The notes under the pieces were generated by a model, which was not told the origin of the DNA, made no database searches, and saw only the letters and a list, made by a program, of their open reading frames with translations. A stretch of DNA of 7,640 nt from Bacillota bacterium. Its GTDB lineage: Bacteria > Bacillota > Sulfobacillia > Symbiobacteriales > ZC4RG38. The DNA is taken from contig QGUP01000089.1 in NCBI GenBank assembly GCA_003242505.1, forward strand, positions 1 through 7,640, written 5' to 3'. Shown here one piece after another: positions 1 through 6,276 of the stretch (the stretch's first letter is position 1; each line of letters opens with the position of its first letter). The position numbers and the translations under genes were made by a program.

Positions 1-600
1 TTTTTTTTTTGAAAGATGCCGCGTACCTCGGAGTTGATCCCCTCCTTGCTGGCGGGCGACGTGGCTGCGCGCCATGGGGATGACCTCCACCGGCACCTCC
101 ACCCCCAGCCCCCGCAGGTAGCTGGCGACCGCAGTGCTGGGGGCCACCACCAGGTCGCACCGGGCGGCAAAGTCCCGGACCCACCGGGTGGTCAGGGGCT
201 CGGTCAGCCACCGGGGCAGGGGCGCGTAGTGGACGTACTGGTGGTAGAAGGTGTGGAAGGTGAAGACCAGGGGGAGCCCCAGCCGCCGGGCGTAGTGGGC
301 CCCCAGCATCCCCATGAGGAACGGGGAGTGGACGTGGACCAGGTCGCACCGCAGCTCCCGCAGGGTGCGGCCCAGCCGCCAGGAGAGGGGGATCGCGAGG
401 CGGAACTGCGGGTGGGTGGGCGCCGGCAGGGACGCAAACCGGAAGAGGGTCGGGCCGCCCTGCCGGTGGCCCGGGTACGCGGGCGCGAAGATGAAGGTCT
501 CGCAGCCCAGGGCGGCCAGCTCCCGGGCAAAGGTCTGGATGGACCGGACCACGCCGCTGACGTAGGGCTCGTAGCTGTCGGTGAAGACGGCAACCCGCAT
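1..600 (-). CDS. GT4-family glycosyltransferase, N-terminal fragment (diacylglycerol glucosyltransferase-like)
   Basis: Open from an ATG at 598-600 to the window edge (200 codons), incomplete at its 3' end. The N-terminus (residues 1-20: MRVAVFTDSYEPYVSGVVRS) is the first strand and glycine-containing loop of a GT-B fold. VHVHSPF (88-94), HTFYHQYVHY (116-125) and VVAPS (151-155) follow the pattern of GT4 enzymes such as the Acholeplasma monoglucosyl-diacylglycerol synthase, which transfer sugar from a nucleotide donor to membrane diacylglycerol. That specificity is inferred from pattern only. The donor-binding C-terminal domain is missing. After VEVIP (171-175) the family normally reads x-G-(V/I)-D; here the frame continues as MARSHVARQQ and ends in lysines encoded by ten A residues, so the last roughly 75 bases do not look like this gene. 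It lies 71 nt after mqnC, past a strong hairpin. The start has GGGAGGGTGGT upstream, at a somewhat long spacing. Confidence 0.8.
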   Translation of the reverse strand, partial: MRVAVFTDSYEPYVSGVVRSIQTFARELAALGCETFIFAPAYPGHRQGGPTLFRFASLPAPTHPQFRLAIPLSWRLGRTLRELRCDLVHVHSPFLMGMLGAHYARRLGLPLVFTFHTFYHQYVHYAPLPRWLTEPLTTRWVRDFAARCDLVVAPSTAVASYLRGLGVEVPVEVIPMARSHVARQQGGDQLRGTRHLSKKK

Positions 601-630
601 CGGACCGACCACCCTCCCGGACTGCAGCGA

Positions 631-654
631 GGGCCGCCCTTGGCCGGGCGGCCC
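631..654 (-). terminator. Strong GC stem-loop between mqnC and the glycosyltransferase gene
   Basis: Perfect 9-bp stem (GGGCCGCCC / GGGCGGCCC) with a 6-nt loop, 17 nt after the mqnC stop codon. There is no T-run after it on the minus strand, so it is not a textbook intrinsic terminator. It could attenuate transcription, stabilise the mqn mRNA 3' end, or act as a U-poor terminator of a high-GC genome. The stem is seen; the role is inferred. Confidence 0.45.
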
Positions 655-671
655 GAGTCCTTAGCTCCCCC

Positions 672-1781
672 TCAGTAGCGTTCGAGAATGTTGTAGAAGG
701 TGTCGCGCTTGGCGGGGGTGAAGCCGGCGTCCCGGATGAGCCGCACCGCCTCCGGCGGGGTGACCCGGTAGGTGGTCCCCGCGGCAGAGACGACGTTCTC
801 CTCCATCATCGTGCCGCCGAAGTCGTTGGCGCCGAAGTGGAGGGCCACCTGGGCGAGCTTGGGCCCCTGGGTCACCCAGGAGACCTGGAGGTTGGGGATG
901 TTGTCGAGGATCAGCCGGGCCACGGCCAGCAGTTTCAGGTACTCCAGGCCGGTGCCGAGGTGATACTTGTCCGGATGCCGGGCCATCTCCTCCCCCAGGG
1001 CCGTGTTCTCCGGCTGGAAGTCCCAGTGGATGAAGGCCGAGTACCCGTGGTACTTGTCCGCGGACTCCCGGATCCGGATCAGGGTCATGACCCGCTCCTC
1101 GAGGGTCTCGATGTGGCCGTACATCATGGTGGCGGTGGTGTTCATCCCCAGCTCCTGGGCGGTCTCCATCACCTCAAACCACTGGTCCGTCAGCACCTTG
1201 CCCTTCCCGATGATCGACCGCACCCGGTCGTCGAGGATCTCCCCGCCGCCCCCGGGGATCGACCGGAGGCCCGCCTCCTTGAGGGCCAGGAGGGTGTCCC
1301 GGACCGAGAGCCGGGAGATCTTGGCCAGGTACCAGATCTCCGCGGGGCTGAAGCCGTGGACCGTCAGCCCCCACTTGGACTGGATCCGGTCGATGAGCTT
1401 CTGGTAGTAGTCCAGCTTCAGGGCCGGGTTGAGGCCGCCCTGGAGGAGGACCTGGGTGCCCCCCTGCTCCTTCAGTTCCTGGCACTTGGCGTCGATGACC
1501 TCCCAGGGGAGCACGTACCCCTCGGGGTCGCCCACGTTCCGCTTGAAGGCGCAGAAGCTGCACTGGGCGACGCAAACGTTGGTGTAGTTGATATTCCGGT
1601 CGATGATAAAGGTGACGGTGTTGTCCGGGTGGAGCTTTCGCCGGACGTAGTCCGCCGCTGCACCGATCTCCAGAAGGTGCGGGCTCTTGAGGAGGGCCAC
1701 GCCGTCCTCAAAGGTGAGGCGCTTGCCCTCGTAGACCTTCTCCAGGATCGGCGTGATCTCCGCCAGGGTCGCCAGGGTCAC
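672..1781 (-). CDS. mqnC: Cyclic dehypoxanthinyl futalosine synthase (MqnC), radical SAM
   Basis: 369 aa, close to the family's usual length. Radical SAM enzyme of the futalosine menaquinone pathway that cyclises dehypoxanthinyl futalosine; cytosolic. The [4Fe-4S] motif CxxxCxxC is C70, C74, C77, directly after the DRNINYTNVC segment typical of MqnC. LLQGGLNP (112-119), PGGGGEIL (176-183), YGHIET (221-226) and a C-terminal KRDTFYNILERY follow. The last four blocks recur in MqnE, showing the two are paralogues; the NYTN and FCAFKR context marks this copy as MqnC. I chose the GTG at 1779-1781: it sits one base after the mqnA stop (TAA C GTG) with GGGGGGAG just upstream, implying translational coupling. 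A TTG at 1802 would add seven residues inside mqnA. It is the last mqn gene here; mqnD does not follow. Confidence 0.95.
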   Translation of the reverse strand: MTLATLAEITPILEKVYEGKRLTFEDGVALLKSPHLLEIGAAADYVRRKLHPDNTVTFIIDRNINYTNVCVAQCSFCAFKRNVGDPEGYVLPWEVIDAKCQELKEQGGTQVLLQGGLNPALKLDYYQKLIDRIQSKWGLTVHGFSPAEIWYLAKISRLSVRDTLLALKEAGLRSIPGGGGEILDDRVRSIIGKGKVLTDQWFEVMETAQELGMNTTATMMYGHIETLEERVMTLIRIRESADKYHGYSAFIHWDFQPENTALGEEMARHPDKYHLGTGLEYLKLLAVARLILDNIPNLQVSWVTQGPKLAQVALHFGANDFGGTMMEENVVSAAGTTYRVTPPEAVRLIRDAGFTPAKRDTFYNILERY

Positions 1782-1782
1782 G

Positions 1783-2694
1783 TTACTCCCCCCACACCAC
1801 AAGTTCGGGGACCCGGTCCAGCTCGCCCAGGCGCTGGGCGTACTCCAGGAAGATCCGCAGCCCCTCCCGATACCGGGGGCCGAACTCGTGCCGGATGAGC
1901 TGGAAGTACTCCGCCACCACGGGCTCCGGGAGCCCCCGGCGCCGGACGCCCTCTGCGATCAGCTCCTGGGGCCGGGACCAGGCATAGGCCTGGCTCTCCT
2001 GGAGGAGCCGGGCCACCAGCCGGATCCCGTCGGGGCTCCGGTCCGCAAAGTCCCGGCGGATCACCCAGAGGGCGTAGACCATGGGGTAGCCCGTCAGCCG
2101 CTTCCACTCCGCCCCCAGGTCCAGGGCCTCCACCCCGGGGTACTCCCCCTGGGCCACCAGGTAGGCGGTGATGATCGCCGCGTCGCCGATGATAAGCGCC
2201 GCATCGGCCACCGCCAGCATCGCGCCCAGGTCCGGATCCATGGTCAGGTACTCGGGCTCCACCCCGTACAGCTCCCGGAGGAGGATCCGGGTCAGCACCA
2301 CCGAGGTGGCGGAGTGGGAGGTGAGGGCCACCCGCCGCACCTCCCGGATGGGCTTCCGGGTAAAGAGGAAGATGCTCCCCACCCGGCCGTCGGCGCTGAT
2401 GGACAGGTCCGGGAGGAGGATGCACTGGTCGGCGTGCCGGGCGAACTCGATGGAAGAGATGGGGGTGATGTCCAGACCACCGGCGAGGAAGAGCCGGTTG
2501 AGCTCCGCCGGCACCCCTTTCTTGATCGCGACGGGCAGGTCGATGATCCCTTTCTCGATGCCGTAGTAGACTGGCAGGGTGTTGAGGTAGTCGATGTAAC
2601 CGAGCCGCACCGGCCCCAGCCGCCAGACCGCCTCGGCCTCGGGGCTCCGGGCCAGGGCCGCGGCAGCGCCGGCCCAGCTTTCCACGCCCGCCAT
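1783..2694 (-). CDS. mqnA: Chorismate dehydratase (MqnA)
   Basis: 303 aa. MqnA removes water from chorismate to give 3-[(1-carboxyvinyl)oxy]benzoate, the first committed step of the futalosine pathway. The fold is that of a periplasmic-binding protein without a signal peptide. Family marks visible: LGYIDYLNTLPVYYG (31-45), DITPISSIEFA (75-85), a TSHSATSV block (125-132) equivalent to the family TSRTSV segment, and a DLGAEW stretch in the second lobe. The ATG at 2692-2694 has GGGAGG seven bases upstream and begins 13 nt after the mqnE stop. It gives a roughly 28-residue alanine-rich extension ahead of the usual start; a GTG at 2608-2610 (reading VRLGYIDYLNTLP) would give the more usual length of about 275 aa but has only a weak ribosome site. 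Its stop is one base from the mqnC start. Confidence 0.93.
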   Translation of the reverse strand: MAGVESWAGAAAALARSPEAEAVWRLGPVRLGYIDYLNTLPVYYGIEKGIIDLPVAIKKGVPAELNRLFLAGGLDITPISSIEFARHADQCILLPDLSISADGRVGSIFLFTRKPIREVRRVALTSHSATSVVLTRILLRELYGVEPEYLTMDPDLGAMLAVADAALIIGDAAIITAYLVAQGEYPGVEALDLGAEWKRLTGYPMVYALWVIRRDFADRSPDGIRLVARLLQESQAYAWSRPQELIAEGVRRRGLPEPVVAEYFQLIRHEFGPRYREGLRIFLEYAQRLGELDRVPELVVWGE

Positions 2695-2707
2695 CCCCTC
2701 GCCTCCC

Positions 2708-3844
2708 TCAGACCGCCGCCGGGTCGTAGACCCGCAGTTCGTTGTAGAGGGTGTCCCGCTCCACCGGGATCCGGCCGGCCTGCCGGATCAGGTAGACCAT
2801 CTCCTCCTTGTCCGCCTCCTGGGCGGTGGTGGCTCCGGCGTCGTGGATGATCCGCTCCCGGCGCACGGTGCCGTCCAGGTCGTTGACCCCCCAGTAGAGG
2901 GCAGTCTGGGCCATCTTCATCCCCACCGCCATCCAGAAGATCCGGATGTGGGGGATGTTGTCCAGGAGCAGCCGGGCCAGGGCGTGGTGCCGGAGGTCGT
3001 CCATCCCCGTGGTGGGGTGGGGCACCTGCCCCGCGGCCAGCATCTCCCGGGTGAGGGGGGTGTTCTCCGGATGGTAGGGGAAGGAGATGAACGCGAGGAA
3101 CCCTCCGGTCTCGTCCTGCAGCTCCCGGAGGGCGAGCATGTGGTCGACCCGCTCCTCCGGTGTCTCGATGTGGCCGTAGAGGATGGAGCAGTTGGACCGG
3201 ATCCCCATCCGATGGGCGATCCGGTGGACCTCCAGGTACTTCTCCTTGCCGATCTTGCCGGGGTAGAGGGCCTGGTGGACCCGCTCGGCAAAGATCTCGC
3301 CGCCGCCGCCGGGAAGGGCCGTGAGGCCGTCCTCCCGGAGGTCCTCCAGCACCTCCTGAATGGACTTCCGGGCCACCCGGGCGATGAACTCGATCTCCAC
3401 CGCGTCGTAGGCCTGGATGCACGCGGTGGGGTGGACCCGGCGGATGGCCCGGATCACGTCCCGGTAGTACTGGTACGGCAGGTAGGGGTTGAGGCCGCCG
3501 ACCACGTGGATCTCCGTCGCCCCGAGGGCCCGGGCCTTCTCCGCCTCCCGCTCAATCTCCTCAATCGCCATGGTGTAAGCCTCGGGGTCCTTCCGGGGCT
3601 TGGCGAAGGCGCAGAACTTGCACCCGGCGTAGCAGATGTTGGTGTGGTTAATATGGTAGTTATTGATGAAGTAAACCTTATCCCCCACCCGCTGCCGCCG
3701 GGCCAGGTCGGCCATATAGCCGATGGTGAGCAGGTCCTTGCTGCGGGCGATCCGGTAGCCGTCCTCCCGGGTGAGCCGCTCGCCGGCGGCCACCTTCTCC
3801 ACCAGGTCCCGCAGCTCGGAGGCCTGAACGTGCCGTTCGATCAC
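2708..3844 (-). CDS. mqnE: Aminofutalosine synthase (MqnE), radical SAM
   Basis: 378 aa, full length. MqnE adds the SAM-derived adenosyl radical to the enolpyruvyl group of the MqnA product, yielding 6-amino-6-deoxyfutalosine; cytosolic. The cluster motif is C71, C75, C78 in HTNICYAGCKFCAFAK, the MqnE form of CxxxCxxC. HVVGGLNP (113-120), PGGGGEIF (178-185), YGHIET (223-228) and the C-terminal ERDTLYNELR are shared with MqnC downstream, but the HINHTN lead-in and AFAKPRKD follow the MqnE pattern. The start is a GTG with a near-ideal AAGGAGG seven bases upstream, the strongest ribosome site in the cluster. Only 24 nt separate it from the upstream phosphorylase-family gene, so the two are very likely cotranscribed. 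Its product is a 6-aminopurine nucleoside, which matters for the substrate of that neighbour. Confidence 0.95.
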   Translation of the reverse strand: MIERHVQASELRDLVEKVAAGERLTREDGYRIARSKDLLTIGYMADLARRQRVGDKVYFINNYHINHTNICYAGCKFCAFAKPRKDPEAYTMAIEEIEREAEKARALGATEIHVVGGLNPYLPYQYYRDVIRAIRRVHPTACIQAYDAVEIEFIARVARKSIQEVLEDLREDGLTALPGGGGEIFAERVHQALYPGKIGKEKYLEVHRIAHRMGIRSNCSILYGHIETPEERVDHMLALRELQDETGGFLAFISFPYHPENTPLTREMLAAGQVPHPTTGMDDLRHHALARLLLDNIPHIRIFWMAVGMKMAQTALYWGVNDLDGTVRRERIIHDAGATTAQEADKEEMVYLIRQAGRIPVERDTLYNELRVYDPAAV

Positions 3845-3851
3845 CCGGAAT

Positions 3852-3858
3852 CCTCCTT
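3852..3858 (-). promoter_or_regulatory. Ribosome binding site deciding the mqnE GTG start
   Basis: AAGGAGG on the minus strand, 7 nt before the GTG at 3842-3844. It fixes a non-ATG start and is the closest match to the anti-Shine-Dalgarno sequence in the window. Confidence 0.85.
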
Positions 3859-3868
3859 TTTGCCGCCG

Positions 3869-4732
3869 CTAGCCCTCGGCGTACTCCCGATCCACCAGCA
3901 GCGTGGGCTTCTTGAGGTCCGCGCACTGGCAGGTCCGGTTCAGGTCGACCCGGCGGAGGGCCTCCAGCATGATCTGGCCGATAAAGTGCGCTTCATTATA
4001 GAAGATATCTTTCAGGTCCTCGTGTTTCCAGTCCTCAACGATGCCTTCGGCGTAATTGACGATCATATCGATCCGCCCGTAGCAGGCGCCGATCTCCCGG
4101 GCCAGGTAGACCTCCGGGCAGAGGGACTGGCCGACCACGTCAGCCCCCATCTGCTTGAGCATCTGCACCTCCGCCCGGCTCTCCCAGTGCCGGCCGTCGG
4201 TGACCGCGTAGATCCCCCGGCGGAAGAGCCGCCGGCCATCCCCTTTGGCCCGGATCTGGGCCGCGGCGACCTCGTAGAGCAGCTCCCGGAGCTGGGGGCA
4301 GACCGGGTCCCGCATCACCAGGAGGTGGGGCCCGCCCAGCTCCACGTCCCGGCGGAGGCTGAGGTCGATGTAGTCGTGGCATAGGATCAGGTCCCGGAGC
4401 TCCAGCAGGTGGTTGATGGCGCCGGCGCCGCCCTCGGCGAGGATCCGCTTCACCCCGGCCTCCCGGGCGACCCAGAAGACCTGCCGGGAGCTGTCAGCCC
4501 GGCTCACCCCCAGCCGGCGGCCGTGCATCTTGGTGGTCAGCACGAGCTTGCCGTCCACTTCAAAAAGCTTCATGATGGGGCTCTCGCCGTAGGGGGTGCG
4601 GAAGACCAGCTTCCGCTCCACCACCTGCACCCCGGGAGCCGCCAGGTCCTCGGGGAACCGGATCGAGAATGTGGAAGACCCGCCCATGAAGAAGTAATCG
4701 ACCTTGGGGACCGAATTGTACACCTTTTCCAT
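3869..4732 (-). CDS. MTAP/PNP-family purine nucleoside phosphorylase-like enzyme, candidate futalosine-cleaving step
   Basis: 287 aa from the ATG at 4730-4732, which has GAGGT at good spacing; a GTG at 4738 lies too close to that site. Family identity comes from GG-S (N-terminal phosphate loop), KMHGR (68-72), GGAG (101-104), WESRAE (183-188), MGADVVGQSLCPEV (195-208) and VNYAEG (225-230), matching in order the MTAP blocks RHGR, TACG, FSSRAE, GADVINMTTVPEV and TDYD. At the base-binding positions this protein has Glu184 (codon 4181-4183) and Asn226 (codon 4055-4057), as in 6-oxopurine PNPs (Glu201 and Asn243 in human PNP), where MTAP has Ser and Asp. That points to hypoxanthine, the base of futalosine. 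Lying 24 nt before mqnE with no mqnB in view, it may release dehypoxanthinyl futalosine. An unusual CQC-containing tail extends past the core. Alternative: ordinary inosine or methylthioadenosine salvage. The family is sure; the substrate is inferred. Confidence 0.85.
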   Translation of the reverse strand: MEKVYNSVPKVDYFFMGGSSTFSIRFPEDLAAPGVQVVERKLVFRTPYGESPIMKLFEVDGKLVLTTKMHGRRLGVSRADSSRQVFWVAREAGVKRILAEGGAGAINHLLELRDLILCHDYIDLSLRRDVELGGPHLLVMRDPVCPQLRELLYEVAAAQIRAKGDGRRLFRRGIYAVTDGRHWESRAEVQMLKQMGADVVGQSLCPEVYLAREIGACYGRIDMIVNYAEGIVEDWKHEDLKDIFYNEAHFIGQIMLEALRRVDLNRTCQCADLKKPTLLVDREYAEG

Positions 4733-4897
4733 GCCCACGACCTCACTTCCAGCCCCCGGACCGGGCCGCCGGCGCCCCGGCCGCCCCGACCCGGGGGCAA
4801 ACCCATGCCGTCATTTCCTTCGGCCCGCGGGGGCGAAATCCTCCCCCACGGCACGGCGCACGGCAAGGGGCCTGCCCGGGGGCAGGCGCCCAGGTCC
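4733..4897 (-). other. 165-nt GC-rich spacer upstream of the mqn cluster
   Basis: No convincing -35/-10 pair is visible, so the mqn genes may be read from upstream (thiN/pgsA) or from a promoter I cannot recognise. It holds a hairpin beside the thiN stop (4870-4887) and a short G5/C5 stem (4829-4833 with 4843-4847). A 23-codon open frame (ATG at about 4813) ends inside the ribosome site of the next gene, but has a poorly spaced ribosome site of its own and is not called. Confidence 0.4.
4870..4887 (-). terminator. Hairpin just after thiN, possible U-poor terminator
   Basis: GCCTGCC and GGCAGGC form a 7-bp stem with a CCCG loop, extendable by GGG/CCC across a bulged base, about 10 nt after the thiN stop. 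It is followed by CCCTTGCC rather than a T-run. Its position suggests partial termination or a processing point between thiN and the mqn cluster. The structure is seen, the function inferred. Confidence 0.35.
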
Positions 4898-5548
4898 TCA
4901 CTCCTCCGCAACCACCACCGCCAGGCAGCCGCTCCCCACCCGGACCCGGGCCTCCGGGGCCGTGAACTCGTTGGAGACCCCCAGGCTGGCCGACCAGATG
5001 AGCCGGGCCCCCTGGAGGGGCCAGCGCACCCCTGCGGCCTCCACCCCCGTCACCTCCGGGGTGAGGGGCACGAGGGAGAGGTACGCCCCGGGCCGGGCCG
5101 GGAGCCGGACCTCCTCCCCGGACCGGAGGAAGTGGATCTCGTTCTGCTCGTCCAGGAGCATCCCCCGCACCCCCGGGGGGAGGGAGGCCAGCATGAAGAG
5201 GTTGGCCAGGGAGTGGTCGAGCCGGCTGCCCACGCCCCCCACCAGGACGATCTCGGTGCACCCCCAGGCGAGGGCGGTGCGGATGGCGAGTTCCGTGTCG
5301 GTCTCGTCCTTCTCCCGGGGCACCCGGACCACCTCGGCGCCGAGCCGCTCCACCTCCGGCCAGCGCTCCCCGGGGAGGGAGTCGAAGTCCCCCACCACCC
5401 GCTCCGGCCGGAGGCCCATGGCCAGCGCGAGGGCCAGGCCGCCGTCCGCCGCGATCACCCGGTCGTCCGGGCGGGGGCGGAGCCGGGCCCGGAGCCGCTC
5501 CGGGTCCGTCACCCGGCCCGCGGAGACGATCACCGCCCGTCCGCTCAC
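4898..5548 (-). CDS. thiN: Thiamine pyrophosphokinase (thiamine diphosphokinase)
   Basis: 216 aa, normal length for the family. It transfers pyrophosphate from ATP to thiamine, making thiamine diphosphate directly in the cytosol. Motifs in order: AADGG (33-37) and VGDFDSL (52-58), the nucleotide and metal site; EKDETDTELAI (79-89), the acidic metal-binding segment; GGVGSRLDHSLANL (104-117), the conserved family signature; and SLGVSNEF (188-195) in the C-terminal thiamine-binding beta domain. All key residues are present. The GTG start at 5546-5548 follows GAGGAGGT, which overlaps the pgsA stop codon; only 15 nt separate the genes, so they are very likely one transcript. No TPP riboswitch features are seen upstream. 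Pairing of thiN with pgsA has no obvious pathway logic. Confidence 0.94.
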   Translation of the reverse strand: MSGRAVIVSAGRVTDPERLRARLRPRPDDRVIAADGGLALALAMGLRPERVVGDFDSLPGERWPEVERLGAEVVRVPREKDETDTELAIRTALAWGCTEIVLVGGVGSRLDHSLANLFMLASLPPGVRGMLLDEQNEIHFLRSGEEVRLPARPGAYLSLVPLTPEVTGVEAAGVRWPLQGARLIWSASLGVSNEFTAPEARVRVGSGCLAVVVAEE

Positions 5549-5563
5549 CGCCGCCGCACCTCC

Positions 5564-6118
5564 TCACCGGGCCTGGGCAGCCCGCAAGTACCGCCAGCCG
5601 TAGTCCACGCCGGAGACCAGGGTGGCGGCCACCGCCAGGGCCATCGCCCACGGCGCCGCCTGCCGGATCAGACCCAGGTCTTGCCGGGAACCGATCAGCA
5701 CCGTCAGGATCGCCACCACCTGGAGGGCGGTCTTCACCTTCCCCAGAGGACTGGCGGCGATGACCACGCCGTCGGCTGCGGCCAGGGCCCGGAGGCCCGT
5801 GACGGCGAACTCCCGGCCCAGGATGGCCAGGACCACCCAGGTGGAGAGCACCCCGAGCTCCACCAGGGCCACCAGCCCGGCGGCCACCAGCAGCTTGTCC
5901 GCCAGGGGGTCCATCAGCTTCCCGAAGACGGTCACCTGGCCCCGCCGCCGGGCGATGTACCCGTCCACATCGTCGCTGATCGCCCCGGCCACGAAGAGGG
6001 CCGAAGCCCACAGCTCCCCGGAAGGAATCCGGCTGAGGAGCACCAGGAGAAAGGCTGGTATCAGCAGGATCCTCAGCAGGGTGATCAGGTTCGGCAGGTT
6101 GAAGGCTTGTCTGACCAT
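5564..6118 (-). CDS. pgsA: CDP-diacylglycerol-glycerol-3-phosphate 3-phosphatidyltransferase
   Basis: 184 aa integral membrane protein, typical PgsA length. It makes phosphatidylglycerophosphate from CDP-diacylglycerol and glycerol-3-phosphate, the committed step to phosphatidylglycerol and cardiolipin. The complete CDP-alcohol phosphotransferase motif is visible: D49, D52-G53, A56-R57, G66, D70, D74, with the spacing D-x2-DG-x2-AR-x8-G-x3-D-x3-D. The N-terminal FNLPNLITLLRI is typical of PgsA; about five hydrophobic segments follow (around 10-30, 36-48, 76-95, 93-110 and 130-172, boundaries rough). I chose the ATG at 6116-6118, with GGGAGGAG about 8 nt upstream. A longer reading from 6175 would run through the -10 box at 6150-6155 and is unlikely. 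Other family members (CDP-alcohol enzymes for other head groups) cannot be fully excluded. Confidence 0.92.
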   Translation of the reverse strand: MVRQAFNLPNLITLLRILLIPAFLLVLLSRIPSGELWASALFVAGAISDDVDGYIARRRGQVTVFGKLMDPLADKLLVAAGLVALVELGVLSTWVVLAILGREFAVTGLRALAAADGVVIAASPLGKVKTALQVVAILTVLIGSRQDLGLIRQAAPWAMALAVAATLVSGVDYGWRYLRAAQAR

Positions 6119-6149
6119 CGGCCGGACTCCTCCCGGGGCATTCGCAACC

Positions 6150-6158
6150 ATTATAGCA
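6150..6158 (-). promoter_or_regulatory. Extended -10 promoter for pgsA-thiN
   Basis: On the minus strand TGC precedes a perfect TATAAT (6150-6155), the TGnTATAAT extended -10 form. No good -35 is seen at 17 bp; GTGCCA stands only 14 bp upstream. The start would be near 6143, leaving a leader of roughly 25 nt with the pgsA ribosome site inside it. It stands out sharply in this GC-rich sequence. Confidence 0.7.
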
Positions 6159-6243
6159 CGGGACTCCCCTGGCACCGCCCGGGCCCGGGGCGCGGCACCG
6201 GAGAGGGATCGTCCCCACTGGCGTCCCCTGGTCCGGCCACAGA

Positions 6244-6276
6244 TCCAGCAGGTACCGTCACGGGTCCAGCAGGTAC
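6244..6276. repeat. 12-bp direct repeat, period 21, copying the end of the sigma gene
   Basis: TCCAGCAGGTAC occurs at 6244-6255 and 6265-6276. On the minus strand the upstream copy encodes YLLD just before the stop of the sigma factor gene; the second lies past the stop and in the same frame would read RYLLDL. It looks like a 21-bp tandem duplication that spans the stop codon and has since diverged. Confidence 0.8.

Noticed and set aside
1..10. T10 run as the tail of a terminator
   Set aside because: No stem precedes it on the plus strand, and on the minus strand it reads as A10; an edge artefact is more likely.
1782..1802. TTG start for mqnC at 1802
   Set aside because: It would lie inside mqnA and add seven residues; the GTG at 1781, one base after the mqnA stop and next to GGGGGGAG, fits better.
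4742..4813. 23-codon open frame ahead of the phosphorylase-family gene as a leader peptide
   Set aside because: Its AGGA motif is only about 2 nt from the ATG, the peptide is Gly/Ala/Arg-rich without a regulatory codon run, and no attenuator structure with a T-run follows.
6178..6189. Palindrome CCCGGGCCCGGG between the sigma gene and pgsA as a terminator
   Set aside because: It has no loop and no T-run, and the flanking GGCACCG copies are direct rather than inverted repeats. It lies only about 20 bp upstream of the pgsA -10 box.
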